Positions 31,616 to 40,656 of a DNA stretch of 64,000 nucleotides are shown one piece after another. Where the stretch lies: the NCBI GenBank assembly GCA_029242715.1, contig JAQWTL010000014.1, forward strand, positions 45,952 to 109,951, written 5' to 3'. Position 1 is the stretch's first letter; every line of letters begins with the position of its first letter. The position numbers were made by a program, and so were the translations under genes. The notes under the pieces were generated by a model that saw nothing but the letters and a program-made list of their open reading frames with translations, did no database searches and had not been told where the DNA came from. Origin of the DNA: Phycisphaerales bacterium. Lineage in GTDB: Bacteria > Planctomycetota > Phycisphaerae > Phycisphaerales > SM1A02.

Positions 31616-32202
31616 CAGTCCTCCTGCCAGCGACCAGTTTGGTCAAGGTCTACCGGGTCACGGGGGGTCACCTCCGAGTTGGTTATCCCCGAATCGTGGC
31701 GAGTGGCATACAGACTGTGAGGGGAGAGTTGCAGAGAAATCACTCGGCCATCGAAGTTCAGATTGATCTCGATTGCTGGCCTGTTCTCACCCGGCATCGC
31801 CACCAGCGGCCATTCGACGATATCGATCCAATTCCCATCAGCAAGGACTTCGATGTCTTCCGGAACCATGAATTCAGGCAGATTGACCCAGGGCACCACA
31901 GGGTCTCGGTTCCACTGGCTTTCGCCGCCTTCGTAGGCAGCAGGTTCGCGTCGGACAAGCCCGATGATCATGTTGTTGGAATCCATTGAAATGGCAACAG
32001 GTTCCGGGGCATGCTCGCTTCGAATGGCGTACATCATCAGCATGTCACGCAGTTGGTCTACCGTGACGGAGACCTGCTGGTCGCGGGTCCCTGAGATTCG
32101 CATGGCGACCATGGATACCAGAAGGGCCATGATCGTGACTGCGACAATCACCTCTACCAGAGTGAATCCTCGGGCTACTGGATGGACGCGTGCAGTCGAC
32201 AT
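31612..32202 (-). CDS. gspH: Type II secretion minor pseudopilin GspH
   Basis: A 196-residue pseudopilin with leader MSTARVHPVARG and mature start FTLVEVIVAVTIMALLVSMVA including Glu at +5. The C-terminal part is beta-rich with EINLNFDGRVISLQLSPHS, as expected for the GspH fold. It starts 16 bases after the gspG stop and overlaps gspI by four bases. In characterised systems GspH joins the main GspG shaft to the I-J-K tip. Confidence 0.85.
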   Translation of the reverse strand: MSTARVHPVARGFTLVEVIVAVTIMALLVSMVAMRISGTRDQQVSVTVDQLRDMLMMYAIRSEHAPEPVAISMDSNNMIIGLVRREPAAYEGGESQWNRDPVVPWVNLPEFMVPEDIEVLADGNWIDIVEWPLVAMPGENRPAIEINLNFDGRVISLQLSPHSLYATRHDSGITNSEVTPRDPVDLDQTGRWQEDW

Positions 32203-32217
32203 GAGCTACGCAGATTC

Positions 32218-32658
32218 CTATTGATGGATGTCTTGCTCGGGGCCCGTGCCACCAATCTGGCTAGACTCTCCGTAGGACACGACATCAAAGTCGAAGTTCT
32301 TCTCACCGGGGACCAGCACGACATAAAAGGAATCCCATGGATCCTTGAGATGGTCTGCGGAGTTCAGGTAGGGGCCATTTCGGCCGCCACCGTCTTCTTC
32401 TCGAAGTGTCAGGACTTCGAGGTCAAAGTCGTTCGCGGGCTTGGAGAGTCCCTGGTCCACAAGGTATTGCTGGACGGCTGTTCGGATTCGGTTGGCGCCG
32501 ATCCTTGCGGCTTGCGCCTTGCCTTCCGCGCCTTGTTGGATCATGGTGGTCGCAACAACAGCCCCGAGGATGGCGACGATTGTGACCATCACAATGACTT
32601 CTACCAATGTGAAGCCGCGTCGTGCGGGGCGTGTACGTGTTTTATGGAATCTGTTCAT
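32218..32658 (-). CDS. gspG: Type II secretion major pseudopilin GspG
   Basis: The major pseudopilin, 146 residues from ATG 32658. AGGAG lies six bases upstream of this ATG, while a longer frame would overlap gspF with non-homologous sequence. The leader ends RRG and the mature helix starts FTLVEVIVMVTIVAILGAVVA. The C-terminal domain has LKDPWDSFYVVLVPGE, DVVSYGESSQIGGTG and EQDI, corresponding to the conserved DPWG-Y and calcium-loop region of GspG. It lies directly after gspF, as in classical operons. Confidence 0.92.
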   Translation of the reverse strand: MNRFHKTRTRPARRGFTLVEVIVMVTIVAILGAVVATTMIQQGAEGKAQAARIGANRIRTAVQQYLVDQGLSKPANDFDLEVLTLREEDGGGRNGPYLNSADHLKDPWDSFYVVLVPGEKNFDFDVVSYGESSQIGGTGPEQDIHQ

Positions 32659-32689
32659 CAGTTTCTCCTGTTCACGGTGATGACTTTTG

Positions 32690-33928
32690 TCATGTGGCCA
32701 TGGACTGCATTTGGAGCATTGGTAGGAGGATCGCTGCAAGAACGAATCCGCCAATGCCAGCCATCAATACGATTAGCAAGGGTGGGAATGCCTTCGTGAA
32801 GAGCTTGAGCGAAATGGCTACCTGCCGATCAAAGGCACTCGCGGCATGCTGGAGCATGTTCTCCAGGCGTCCTGAGCGTTCTCCCAGGTGTACGACCTGC
32901 ACAAGCAACGGGGGAAAGAGCCCACTGCGTTCCAGGGGCTCGGCGAGAGGACGTCCAGCTGTGACCTGATCCTGAACCTCATCGATTGCCTGCATCATGG
33001 CGGCATTCCCCAGGGTATCGCGTGTGATTCGCAGGCAATCCAGAATGGGAAGCCCTGCGGCAGCAAGTGTTCCAAGAGTACGCGTGAAGCGGGCAACGGA
33101 AATGTCTCGTAACAATCGGCCCAGTACAGGGATTCGAAGTTTCATTCGATCGAACTTGAATCGGTTTTCAGGGCTGGCGATCCAGACTCGGAAGCCGACG
33201 ATGCTGACCACGATGACTCCAATCACAAGGAACCACCAGTTCATGGCGAAATCCGAGAGACCCAGGACGACACGTGTCGGGAAGGGGAGGACGGCATCAG
33301 GATCCGATGCGATGATCGGCCCAAGCAGTTTGGGAATCAGGTAGACGACAAGAACGCCTGCACTGGCCACGATGAGGGCTGCGACGATCATTGGATAGAA
33401 GGCGGCGCTGAGAAGTTCCCGCCGCAGTTCAACGCCTCGTTCCAGAAGGTCGGCGAGTTGATGGAGGATCTCATCGGAACGACCAGAAGCATCAGCAGCC
33501 TTGAGCATGCCGATGATCAGATTATTGAACGGCCTGCCGTATTCGCTGGCAGCCTTGTGCATGGTGTCGCCGGCCTCGACTCGCTCGATGAAGAAATCAA
33601 GAATGGCGGGCGCAGCTCTTCCGGTGGCCTGCCTTCGAATTGTCTTGAGAGACTGCATCAAAGGGAGGCCGGCTTCAAGAGCAGTTGCCAATTCCCGTAT
33701 CAATGTCGCCATCTCGCCGCGGCCCATGCTCGGTCGACTGGTTCGCATGCTTGGCAGGGCGCTTGCGCGCTTTCCCTTACTGTCGCCGCTTGAAGCAGCT
33801 TCCAGTTGAGTGGCGGTTTCTCCACGTTGCATCAATTGCCGTACGGCGTCTGCGCGGCTGGCGGCTGTCAGCGTGCCCGCGCGGTTTTGTCCGCCTGCCG
33901 TCATGCTTTGGTAACGAAACGTAGGCAT
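32690..33928 (-). CDS. gspF: Type II secretion inner-membrane platform protein GspF
   Basis: A polytopic inner-membrane protein of 412 residues that couples the GspE motor to pseudopilus assembly. The start MPTFRYQSMTAGGQ at 33928 lies just after the gspE stop and resembles the canonical GspF N-terminus. Two tandem T2SF domains follow: the first with LIRELATALEAGLPLMQSLK, the second with ISVARFTRTLGTLAAAGLPILDCL. Three hydrophobic helices lie near residues 175-200, 220-245 and 380-405. The cytoplasmic helical bundles are typical. Its order between gspE and gspG is the classical one. Confidence 0.93.
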   Translation of the reverse strand: MPTFRYQSMTAGGQNRAGTLTAASRADAVRQLMQRGETATQLEAASSGDSKGKRASALPSMRTSRPSMGRGEMATLIRELATALEAGLPLMQSLKTIRRQATGRAAPAILDFFIERVEAGDTMHKAASEYGRPFNNLIIGMLKAADASGRSDEILHQLADLLERGVELRRELLSAAFYPMIVAALIVASAGVLVVYLIPKLLGPIIASDPDAVLPFPTRVVLGLSDFAMNWWFLVIGVIVVSIVGFRVWIASPENRFKFDRMKLRIPVLGRLLRDISVARFTRTLGTLAAAGLPILDCLRITRDTLGNAAMMQAIDEVQDQVTAGRPLAEPLERSGLFPPLLVQVVHLGERSGRLENMLQHAASAFDRQVAISLKLFTKAFPPLLIVLMAGIGGFVLAAILLPMLQMQSMAT

Positions 33929-33932
33929 GGCC

Positions 33933-35564
33933 TCAGGTCGTCTCCTCGTCGACATCCTGGGTCGCACGAAGTACTTCAGCAATGGTAGTGAGGCCTTCGG
34001 CGGCACGATCCATGCCGTCTTGCCTCATCGTTTGCATGTCTTCGGCAATGATTTTCTTGAAATCTGCGACAGGAATATTGTCCGCGATTGCCTTGCGACT
34101 CCGGGCATTGACTTTCAGAATCTCGTAGTAGCCGATTCGTCCTCGGTAGCCAGATTGATTGCATTTGTCACAGCCGGCGCCTTCCCAGACCTGTCCTTTG
34201 AACAGGTCTCTTTCATGTTCGCCAATGCGACTGGATGTGTCTTCATCCATTGGTATCTGTCGCTTGCAATTCTGGCAGATCCGCCGTCCGAGCCGCTGGG
34301 CAAGCAGGCCTTCCAGCACGGATGCGATCAGATAAGGTTCGGCGCCCATGTCCACGAGACGTCCAACTGAACTCGGGGCATCATTTGTATGCAGGGTGGA
34401 CAGGATCAGGTGGCCCGTCAAAGCTGAGCGGATGGCGATGTCTGCTGTTTCACCATCGCGGATTTCACCGACCAGGACGATGTCGGGGTCCTGTCTCAAG
34501 ATATGCCGAAGGCCTGCTGCGAAGTCGAGGCCTCGCTTCGGATTCACGGGAATCTGGTTGATGCCTTCCAGTTCGTACTCAACAGGATCTTCAACAGTGA
34601 TGATTTTCTTCTGCGGATCGTAGATGCGTTTCAATGACGCATAGAGCGTGGTGGTCTTGCCGGAACCGGTTGGTCCAGTGACCAGCACCATGCCGTGTGG
34701 CTTTGAGAGAAGTGAGTCCAGAGTGTTCTGGATAAGCGGCTTCATTCCCAGAGCATCAAGTTCAAGGGCCAGTGAACTCTTGTCGAGAATTCTCATGACC
34801 ACGGACTCTCCGTAGAGCGTCGGTACCGTTGAAACACGGATGTCTACTTTTCGGCCTTCGAATCGCAGCGAGATCTTGCCATCCTGAGGGATGTATCGTT
34901 CGGCGATATTCATGCCTGACATGATCTTGATTCGACCGATCAGTGCAGGCTGCAAGTGCTTTGGAGGAGGGTCCTGAACTTGTAGTACGCCATCGACGCG
35001 ATAACGGACGGTCAATTGGTTTTCAAAGGGCTCTACATGAACATCGGACGCTCTTTGCTGGATAGCCTCAAGAAGAATGAGGTTCACCAGATTGATGAGC
35101 GTGGGTTCCTCCGCCATCCGGTGGATGTCGTCGGCTTCGATGGCATCCAGATTGTGCTCGATGTCATCGGCATCCGCATCCGCTTCTCCGGCCAGGGCAT
35201 CAGCCATCTTCGAGGCTGTGGTGCCATAGTGGGTCCGCATGAGGTCCATGAATACAGGCCGATCCATGCCCTCCCGGCGTACGGTCATTCCGGTGAGTGT
35301 GGCGACTTCGTCAGCTGACTCGATGTCCAGAGGATCCAGCATCATGATGAAGAGTCGCCCCTTCTCGATGCGAAGTGGAACAACACCCAGACGTACGGCC
35401 TCATCGGCTCGCAGGCAATCAATCGCAGTTGGTTCTGCAGGGACGGTTCGCTCATGCCACTGAATACCAAGCAGGCGGCAACGAGCCTGCATGGCCTCGT
35501 TGTCCGTGTTGGATGAGGGTGTCTGCTCAGTCGTGCTTGTCGGCGTTGCGCCGTTGTCGCTCAT
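33933..35564 (-). CDS. gspE: Type II secretion ATPase GspE
   Basis: The cytoplasmic hexameric ATPase that powers type II secretion, 543 residues. The N-terminal T2SSE-N domain is followed by RASDVHVEPFENQLTVRYRVDG. Walker A is GPTGSGKTTTLY, the Asp box follows (VEDPVEYELEGINQ), Walker B is PDIVLVGEIRDGETAD, and the His box is GHLILSTLHTNDA. A CM-type zinc site is present as CQNC and CDKC. I chose the ATG at 35564: AAGGA lies seven bases upstream, and a GTG one codon earlier is possible. The stop lies four bases before the gspF start. Confidence 0.96.
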   Translation of the reverse strand: MSDNGATPTSTTEQTPSSNTDNEAMQARCRLLGIQWHERTVPAEPTAIDCLRADEAVRLGVVPLRIEKGRLFIMMLDPLDIESADEVATLTGMTVRREGMDRPVFMDLMRTHYGTTASKMADALAGEADADADDIEHNLDAIEADDIHRMAEEPTLINLVNLILLEAIQQRASDVHVEPFENQLTVRYRVDGVLQVQDPPPKHLQPALIGRIKIMSGMNIAERYIPQDGKISLRFEGRKVDIRVSTVPTLYGESVVMRILDKSSLALELDALGMKPLIQNTLDSLLSKPHGMVLVTGPTGSGKTTTLYASLKRIYDPQKKIITVEDPVEYELEGINQIPVNPKRGLDFAAGLRHILRQDPDIVLVGEIRDGETADIAIRSALTGHLILSTLHTNDAPSSVGRLVDMGAEPYLIASVLEGLLAQRLGRRICQNCKRQIPMDEDTSSRIGEHERDLFKGQVWEGAGCDKCNQSGYRGRIGYYEILKVNARSRKAIADNIPVADFKKIIAEDMQTMRQDGMDRAAEGLTTIAEVLRATQDVDEETT

Positions 35565-35613
35565 CACGTGTTCCTTCAGATCGGCCGAGTGCTTGTCTCA
35601 TTCGGGGTCGATC

Positions 35614-37008
35614 TCACTCGTCCCGGCTTGCTCCGGTGCCCCGTCCAAGGCCCGATCCACCTTTCATTCCCTTTGCGGGTGCATCGGGTCGTTTGTCAGG
35701 TTTTTCGAACTTTGGATTTGGTCGCTCCAGTTGGAGCAAACGTTCACCTTTGTCCCCAGGTATCTGCTCGTTGCGGTTGAATTCTGCTGGTGGAACATAA
35801 CGACGGGCGCCATTCAGTTCCACGAATTGCTCATCGCCAAGCATCGCTCTGAGTTTGTCAATGTATTCACGTTCCAGTTCACGTTTCTTCTGCTGAAGTG
35901 CTTTGACGGGATCCGTGGGGCGGAGGATCTCCTCGCCACGTGTCCTTCGAAGAGAATTTTCCAGCCGTGCCAGTTCCAACTGGGGTTCACTTTCACGAGT
36001 CGTGATATAGATCTCGTCGTTCAAGGCTGAAAGCTTGGTCAGAAATTCAGCATAGAGAGACCAGATGGCGTCATAGGTAGCCTGATCAGCCTTCTCGCTT
36101 TCGCTTGCGGGGTTGTATACAGCCAAGGCATCATCGAAGACGCGTTCGGCGTTCGTTCCCCTGAAAATCTTGGGATAAGAGCGACGGAGCGCTTCTTCTT
36201 GGAAGGCGACTGCCTGCTCTCCAGAAAGGGTGGCTGCAATGTCTCCTCGGTACCTGTCGTTGACGTTGCGTACCTGGACCCTGAGATCAATGATCTTCTT
36301 CTTCGTGTCCATGTCGAAATTTGGATCGGTGCTGCGGTTCTGAAGGGCGTTGAGAAGATCCTTCTGGTTGCCTTCCAGAAGTCGCTGGCGTGCATGAAGA
36401 ACTTGGTCGAGTTCTGTGTCATAGTTCAGCAAGGCCGCTTCCAGTGCTTCCGGCCCTCGCACGATGCCCGTGTCGCGGACGATCACGAACAGATCGGTTC
36501 GCTCGCCGGAGAAGCGGCCATCATCAAGCTTCTTTTCCCGGTAGAGGCGACGATTGAATTCTGTCCAGAGATACTGCTGCTCAGGAACAAGAATGATTCG
36601 GACATTTTCAATGAGCCGCTCATTAAGTTCCTCTCTGCGGATCATCCACGCCTGAATCGGGCTGACGACCAGTTCGAGGATCTTGTCTTGATCAGCGGTG
36701 CCTCTCATTGATTTGAGTTCTTCAGTGAGACCCTCGATCTCCATTTCCATCTGCAACTTGCCTTGATCGAACTGCTGTTCGTAATCGTCAAAGATGGCTT
36801 CTGCAATCACGGATTGAGTGTCATCTAGATCCAGACCCTCGATAAAGATCAGCAGATCCCGAGTGAAAAACTCGGGCTCCATTGCCTGGGCTACGGCATT
36901 CAGCTGTCCGTGTGCAGGTGCCGAAGGCAAGAGGATGCTGCCAGCAACGAGCATGAGGCTCAGGAATACGGTTGATCTTGCCAATAAACGGGGCGGGCAC
37001 GAATACAT
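35614..37008 (-). CDS. Secreted coiled-coil protein of unknown function, first gene of the T2SS unit
   Basis: I do not recognise a named family. The 464-residue protein starts at ATG 37008, with AAGGA three bases and GGAG further upstream, and begins with an export signal (RSTVFLSLMLVAGSILLPSAPAHG). The mature part is strongly helical and charged, with long heptad-like stretches such as DQGKLQMEMEIEGLTEELKS and LQQKKRELEREYIDKLRAM, and ends in a Pro/Gly/Lys-rich tail. It ends 50 bases before gspE and is read in the same direction, so it may belong to the secretion transcript. Similar Spy/LTXXQ-like periplasmic helical proteins exist, but the match is not convincing. It could be a periplasmic chaperone or pilotin-like helper. 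Confidence 0.6.
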   Translation of the reverse strand: MYSCPPRLLARSTVFLSLMLVAGSILLPSAPAHGQLNAVAQAMEPEFFTRDLLIFIEGLDLDDTQSVIAEAIFDDYEQQFDQGKLQMEMEIEGLTEELKSMRGTADQDKILELVVSPIQAWMIRREELNERLIENVRIILVPEQQYLWTEFNRRLYREKKLDDGRFSGERTDLFVIVRDTGIVRGPEALEAALLNYDTELDQVLHARQRLLEGNQKDLLNALQNRSTDPNFDMDTKKKIIDLRVQVRNVNDRYRGDIAATLSGEQAVAFQEEALRRSYPKIFRGTNAERVFDDALAVYNPASESEKADQATYDAIWSLYAEFLTKLSALNDEIYITTRESEPQLELARLENSLRRTRGEEILRPTDPVKALQQKKRELEREYIDKLRAMLGDEQFVELNGARRYVPPAEFNRNEQIPGDKGERLLQLERPNPKFEKPDKRPDAPAKGMKGGSGLGRGTGASRDE

Positions 37009-37259
37009 GCGTCCTTCTCCACTGAAGCGGGTCCGATTCGGAGTCATCGGAGCCAGGTTTGGATTCTTGGAACGAACCAAGGGCGATCCTAATGGCGGAA
37101 AACACCAACTCCATGCCACTTGTCTGTGGCAAGCAGGCTCGATTCTACCCCAGTAAGCGGTTTAGAGCCCGCCAAGAGTGAATCTGGGGGTGTTTCTCAG
37201 GGCAGGCCATCAGGCTCGATTGGGCCATTTTCAGAGGTCTGCCATGGGGTAGGGGCTCA

Positions 37260-37961
37260 TCAGGAAGGGTTGTTGACGGTTCGTTGCTCGATCCGTTTCT
37301 CGGATTCGGTCATAACGATCCTGTCAACGAAGATCCCAGGGGTGTGAACCTGGTCCGGGTCAAGGGCTCCCAGGGGCACTATCTCCTCGACTTCGGCGAT
37401 TGTCATCTGTCCACACATGGCAACCAGAGGGTTGAAATTACGGGCTGTTCGCCTGAAGACCAGATTGCCAGAGGGGTCGGCTTTCCAGGCCTTGACCAGG
37501 GAGATGTCTGCGACGATGCCCCGCTCCATGACGAAGGTGCTGCCATCAAAGTCCATGTGTGGCTTGCCTTCTGCCACGATTGTTCCGACCCCTGTACGCG
37601 TGTAGAACCCCGGGATGCCGGAACCTCCTGCACGCATGCGTTCTGCCAGGGTGCCTTGTGGGGTGAACTCAAGTTCGAGTTCTCCGGAAATGAACTGGCG
37701 TTCAAATTCCGCATTTTCGCCAACATAGGAACTGACCATTCTCTTGATCTGGCGGGACTGAAGAAGCAGGCCGAGCCCCCAGTCGTCAACACCCGCATTA
37801 TTTGAAACAGCAGTGAGGTTGGTGACTCCGGAATCACGGAGCGCAATGATGAGTTGCTCTGGTATGCCGCAAAGGCCAAAGCCGCCTACAGCAACGGTCA
37901 TTCCATCTTGAGCAAGGCCTTGAAGCGCCTCTTTGGGAGTTGTGAACACCTTGTCTGACAT
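37260..37961 (-). CDS. scoA: 3-oxoacid CoA-transferase subunit A
   Basis: This is the alpha subunit of a succinyl-CoA:3-ketoacid or acetoacetate CoA-transferase, 233 residues, which is normal for the subunit. Conserved blocks include [17 protein letters not shown] near residue 22, [64 protein letters not shown] and the end [11 protein letters not shown]. The catalytic glutamate lies in subunit B, and no scoB is found next to it or elsewhere in the window: the next 250 bases downstream hold no coding sequence. Subunit A alone cannot form the known heteromeric enzyme, so the partner must be encoded elsewhere or the gene is a remnant. Confidence 0.9.
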   Translation of the reverse strand: MSDKVFTTPKEALQGLAQDGMTVAVGGFGLCGIPEQLIIALRDSGVTNLTAVSNNAGVDDWGLGLLLQSRQIKRMVSSYVGENAEFERQFISGELELEFTPQGTLAERMRAGGSGIPGFYTRTGVGTIVAEGKPHMDFDGSTFVMERGIVADISLVKAWKADPSGNLVFRRTARNFNPLVAMCGQMTIAEVEEIVPLGALDPDQVHTPGIFVDRIVMTESEKRIEQRTVNNPS

Positions 37962-38138
37962 GATATTGTCCGAGGTTGGTTGAAAATCGGGTTGCCGGAA
38001 TGGTTCCGCTTGTTGTTGTTGATATGGAGATGGCACAGAGGCCATGGATCAGCTTGCTCAGCATAGCGTGATGTGCCAGCGGAGTGCCGATACTCTGGTT
38101 TTCCGGGGGCGGAGCATCTTTGTTCCAGTGAGTACAAA

Positions 38139-39314
38139 ATGAAAGCCTCAGGCAAGCGAACATTGGCGATCACCCTGCTTATAGGGCTGGCAACATTGCC
38201 TGACGGCATGGTGCCAATTGCTCTGAACGCCGCAGTGGTTGAGCGATGGGATGTCTCGATCGAGAGCGCTCATTGGTTTACGGCTGCGGCATTACTCGGG
38301 GCGCTTGTTCTCTTTCCATCCCTGGGCCTGATTCAAAGGCGATGGAATTCAGGGGCATCGATCGCAGTGGCCTCCTTGATCAATGCCGCCCTGCTATGTG
38401 CTTTGGCAAGTCCGATTCCATTTTGGTTGGCAATGATTTTAAGAGTGGGAACAGGCGGCATGGACATGATCACGCTGGCAATCCTTTTAGGACTGCTAGA
38501 AAGTGGTGATCTGGGTCGTTCGGGCCATCGATTTGGGCCTGCCACACTGGCCATCATGCTGGGACTTGCTATTGGATTCACGGCGGGTGGAATCCTGAGC
38601 CAGTTCTTGAGAGAGAGCATCTTTCTCGTTGGCGCGGCATTCTCGATCTTGCTTGCTGTTTCCGCCGGCTGTTCCGGGGGCGTGATTCGAGACGAGCCGA
38701 TGGACTTGAAGCCATCTGTGGAGAGTGTTCGCTACTGGCCCACCTTGCTGTTCAGTTTTGGCGACCGTGCACTGTCTGCTGTGGTTACTGTTTCGGTGAC
38801 TTTGTATTTGGTAACAGAGATTTCATTAACGGAAACATTAGTCGGCCCGATCATGGCAATGATTATTTTGTTGCTCGCAATTGGTGCGTGGCCTGCCGGA
38901 ATTTTGGCGGATCACATCGGTCCTTTACCGGTACGCATTACGGCTGTTGTCGGGTATGCCGCTGGCTTTGCCATGCTCGCGGCAGCCCCTTGGTTACCCC
39001 TTTGGCTCATCATTTTCAGTTTGGGTGTGATGGGTTTCTTTGGTGCGGGTCTCGCTCCATCGATGTATATGTTGGCAGCCCGCCGCGGTCGTGGCGCAAT
39101 CGATATGGGTGGAATTCATGCAGCAGGAAACGCGGGCTACCTGGCCGGTCTTCTGGCGGCAGGGGGCCTTCTGGTTCTCAGTGATGAAATGCCTGCGTTG
39201 AGGGCATATCAGCTGATTTTCTTGATATTCACCACGCTGTATTTGTTGATGAATCTGCCGGCTATTGCCGCTATGGCGGGTTGGCGTGTGCCCAGGCCCA
39301 TCATCGATAACTGA
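38139..39314 (+). CDS. MFS transporter
   Basis: A 12-helix major facilitator of 391 residues, starting with MKASGKRTLAITLLIGLATL at 38139; upstream in-frame codons lack a ribosome site. Motif A-like sequence between helices 2 and 3 is weak, but LADHIGPLPVRITAVVGYAAG between helices 8 and 9 fits the repeated motif. No substrate can be deduced; PF07690-type exporters and sugar permeases share this form. Adenine and thymine content looks slightly higher than in neighbours, which could hint at a different history. It converges on the ABC permease gene with a 14-base overlap. Confidence 0.75.
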   Translation: MKASGKRTLAITLLIGLATLPDGMVPIALNAAVVERWDVSIESAHWFTAAALLGALVLFPSLGLIQRRWNSGASIAVASLINAALLCALASPIPFWLAMILRVGTGGMDMITLAILLGLLESGDLGRSGHRFGPATLAIMLGLAIGFTAGGILSQFLRESIFLVGAAFSILLAVSAGCSGGVIRDEPMDLKPSVESVRYWPTLLFSFGDRALSAVVTVSVTLYLVTEISLTETLVGPIMAMIILLLAIGAWPAGILADHIGPLPVRITAVVGYAAGFAMLAAAPWLPLWLIIFSLGVMGFFGAGLAPSMYMLAARRGRGAIDMGGIHAAGNAGYLAGLLAAGGLLVLSDEMPALRAYQLIFLIFTTLYLLMNLPAIAAMAGWRVPRPIIDN

Positions 39315-40656
39315 TCCATTTCATCATCTGGATCGGGTTCGGTGGCTTGCCTTGCATCAGAACTCCGACACGGAAGATTCTGGAAGCCAGCCAGATCAGG
39401 CCCAGCGCGCAGAGGAACCCCCAGGCAAGACTCAGCCAGATCTCAATGGCAGGTACGGGTTCTGTTGCAACCAGCCGCAGAACCATGATGAACGGAGTCA
39501 GAGGGGGGATGTAGCTGGTAACGATGGCAACGATTCCATTGGGTTCCTCGGCGACGACTGGTGAGAGGAAGAGTGGAATCATTACAGCAAAGCTGACTGG
39601 GCCAAGGAGTGTCTGGGCATCTCGCATGTCACTGACCGCGCTGCCGATCCCAGCCATGATCGCAGCGACCATGAGGTAGGCCATCACCAGATAGATGCAC
39701 AGGAGAATGATCTGCATGGGGGTGATCAGGTCGAGTACGGAGGCCATTATGAGAAAGGCGATTGCGAGGCTTGAGAACATGGCCACCATCACCGCCGTGA
39801 CCATTGCGTAACCGATGATCTTGCCGGTCATCAGTTGCATGGGACTCACGGCGCTGAGAAGAACTTCCATGACACGATTCGATTTCTCCTCGATGGTCGA
39901 TGTCAACAGGTAGTTGCCACTGATGAATGTCGTAAGCCAGATGATGATCATGAAAGCCATCGGCAGGAATCGCCGCAGATCGCCGATCTCGGTTTTCTCA
40001 TCGCCACCTTCAATGAGTCGCACGGTGTCAGCCCAGGGGGTGGCCGTGAGTCGCTGCACGATGGTCGGGTCCATGCCTTCCTGTATGACGCGTGCTTCAA
40101 TCAGGGCGGTGCGGGCGGCATCCTCGAGCAGTTCGGTATGACTGGGGGGGGAATCGGGGGAGACGTAGACCTTGACTCTGTTGGCCTTTCTGTCATCAGC
40201 GGGATCATTATTCAGATCAAGAGCGGAGGCTTCCGCAATCACGAGAGCGGTCCATGTGCCCTCCCGAATTCCATCCTTGACGGCATCGACATCCTCTGGC
40301 TTCACCGAACGTACGGTCAGATCGATTTTTTCGGGCAAAGCAGTGTTCGGGGGAGACGCCATGGCGCCTTCCATCAACATTGCCGAGGCATCACTAGGGG
40401 TCAGGGCATCGATCTTGATCTTCGGAGAGTTGCTGGTTTCCTTGAGCGCCTGCTGCAATGGGGCCTGGAGTGCATTGCCGGGACTTACTACGCCAACGTC
40501 TCCTACAAGCGGTCGTGCTTCTGGTTTCAAGAAGACTGAAATGGCGATTAAAACGGCCAGGAAGACCATGGGGGCTACGATCACACCGAAGAAAAACGCC
40601 TTCGTCAAGACGGTGTGCCGGAATTCTCGCCAGGCTACTGACCAGGTCTTGTTCAT
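39301..40656 (-). CDS. ABC transporter permease, NatB-like
   Basis: The 451-residue protein has one N-terminal membrane segment (TKAFFFGVIVAPMVFLAVL), a large extracytoplasmic domain of about 180 residues, and five further segments after residue 215. This is the ABC2-type layout of NatB, the sodium-export permease. ISGNYLLTSTIEEKSNRVMEVLLSAVSPMQLMTGKIIGY is the typical core before the membrane cluster. The partner ATPase overlaps by four bases upstream. The substrate is uncertain: sodium in Bacillus NatAB, but other members export lipophilic compounds. Confidence 0.88.
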   Translation of the reverse strand: MNKTWSVAWREFRHTVLTKAFFFGVIVAPMVFLAVLIAISVFLKPEARPLVGDVGVVSPGNALQAPLQQALKETSNSPKIKIDALTPSDASAMLMEGAMASPPNTALPEKIDLTVRSVKPEDVDAVKDGIREGTWTALVIAEASALDLNNDPADDRKANRVKVYVSPDSPPSHTELLEDAARTALIEARVIQEGMDPTIVQRLTATPWADTVRLIEGGDEKTEIGDLRRFLPMAFMIIIWLTTFISGNYLLTSTIEEKSNRVMEVLLSAVSPMQLMTGKIIGYAMVTAVMVAMFSSLAIAFLIMASVLDLITPMQIILLCIYLVMAYLMVAAIMAGIGSAVSDMRDAQTLLGPVSFAVMIPLFLSPVVAEEPNGIVAIVTSYIPPLTPFIMVLRLVATEPVPAIEIWLSLAWGFLCALGLIWLASRIFRVGVLMQGKPPNPIQMMKWISYR

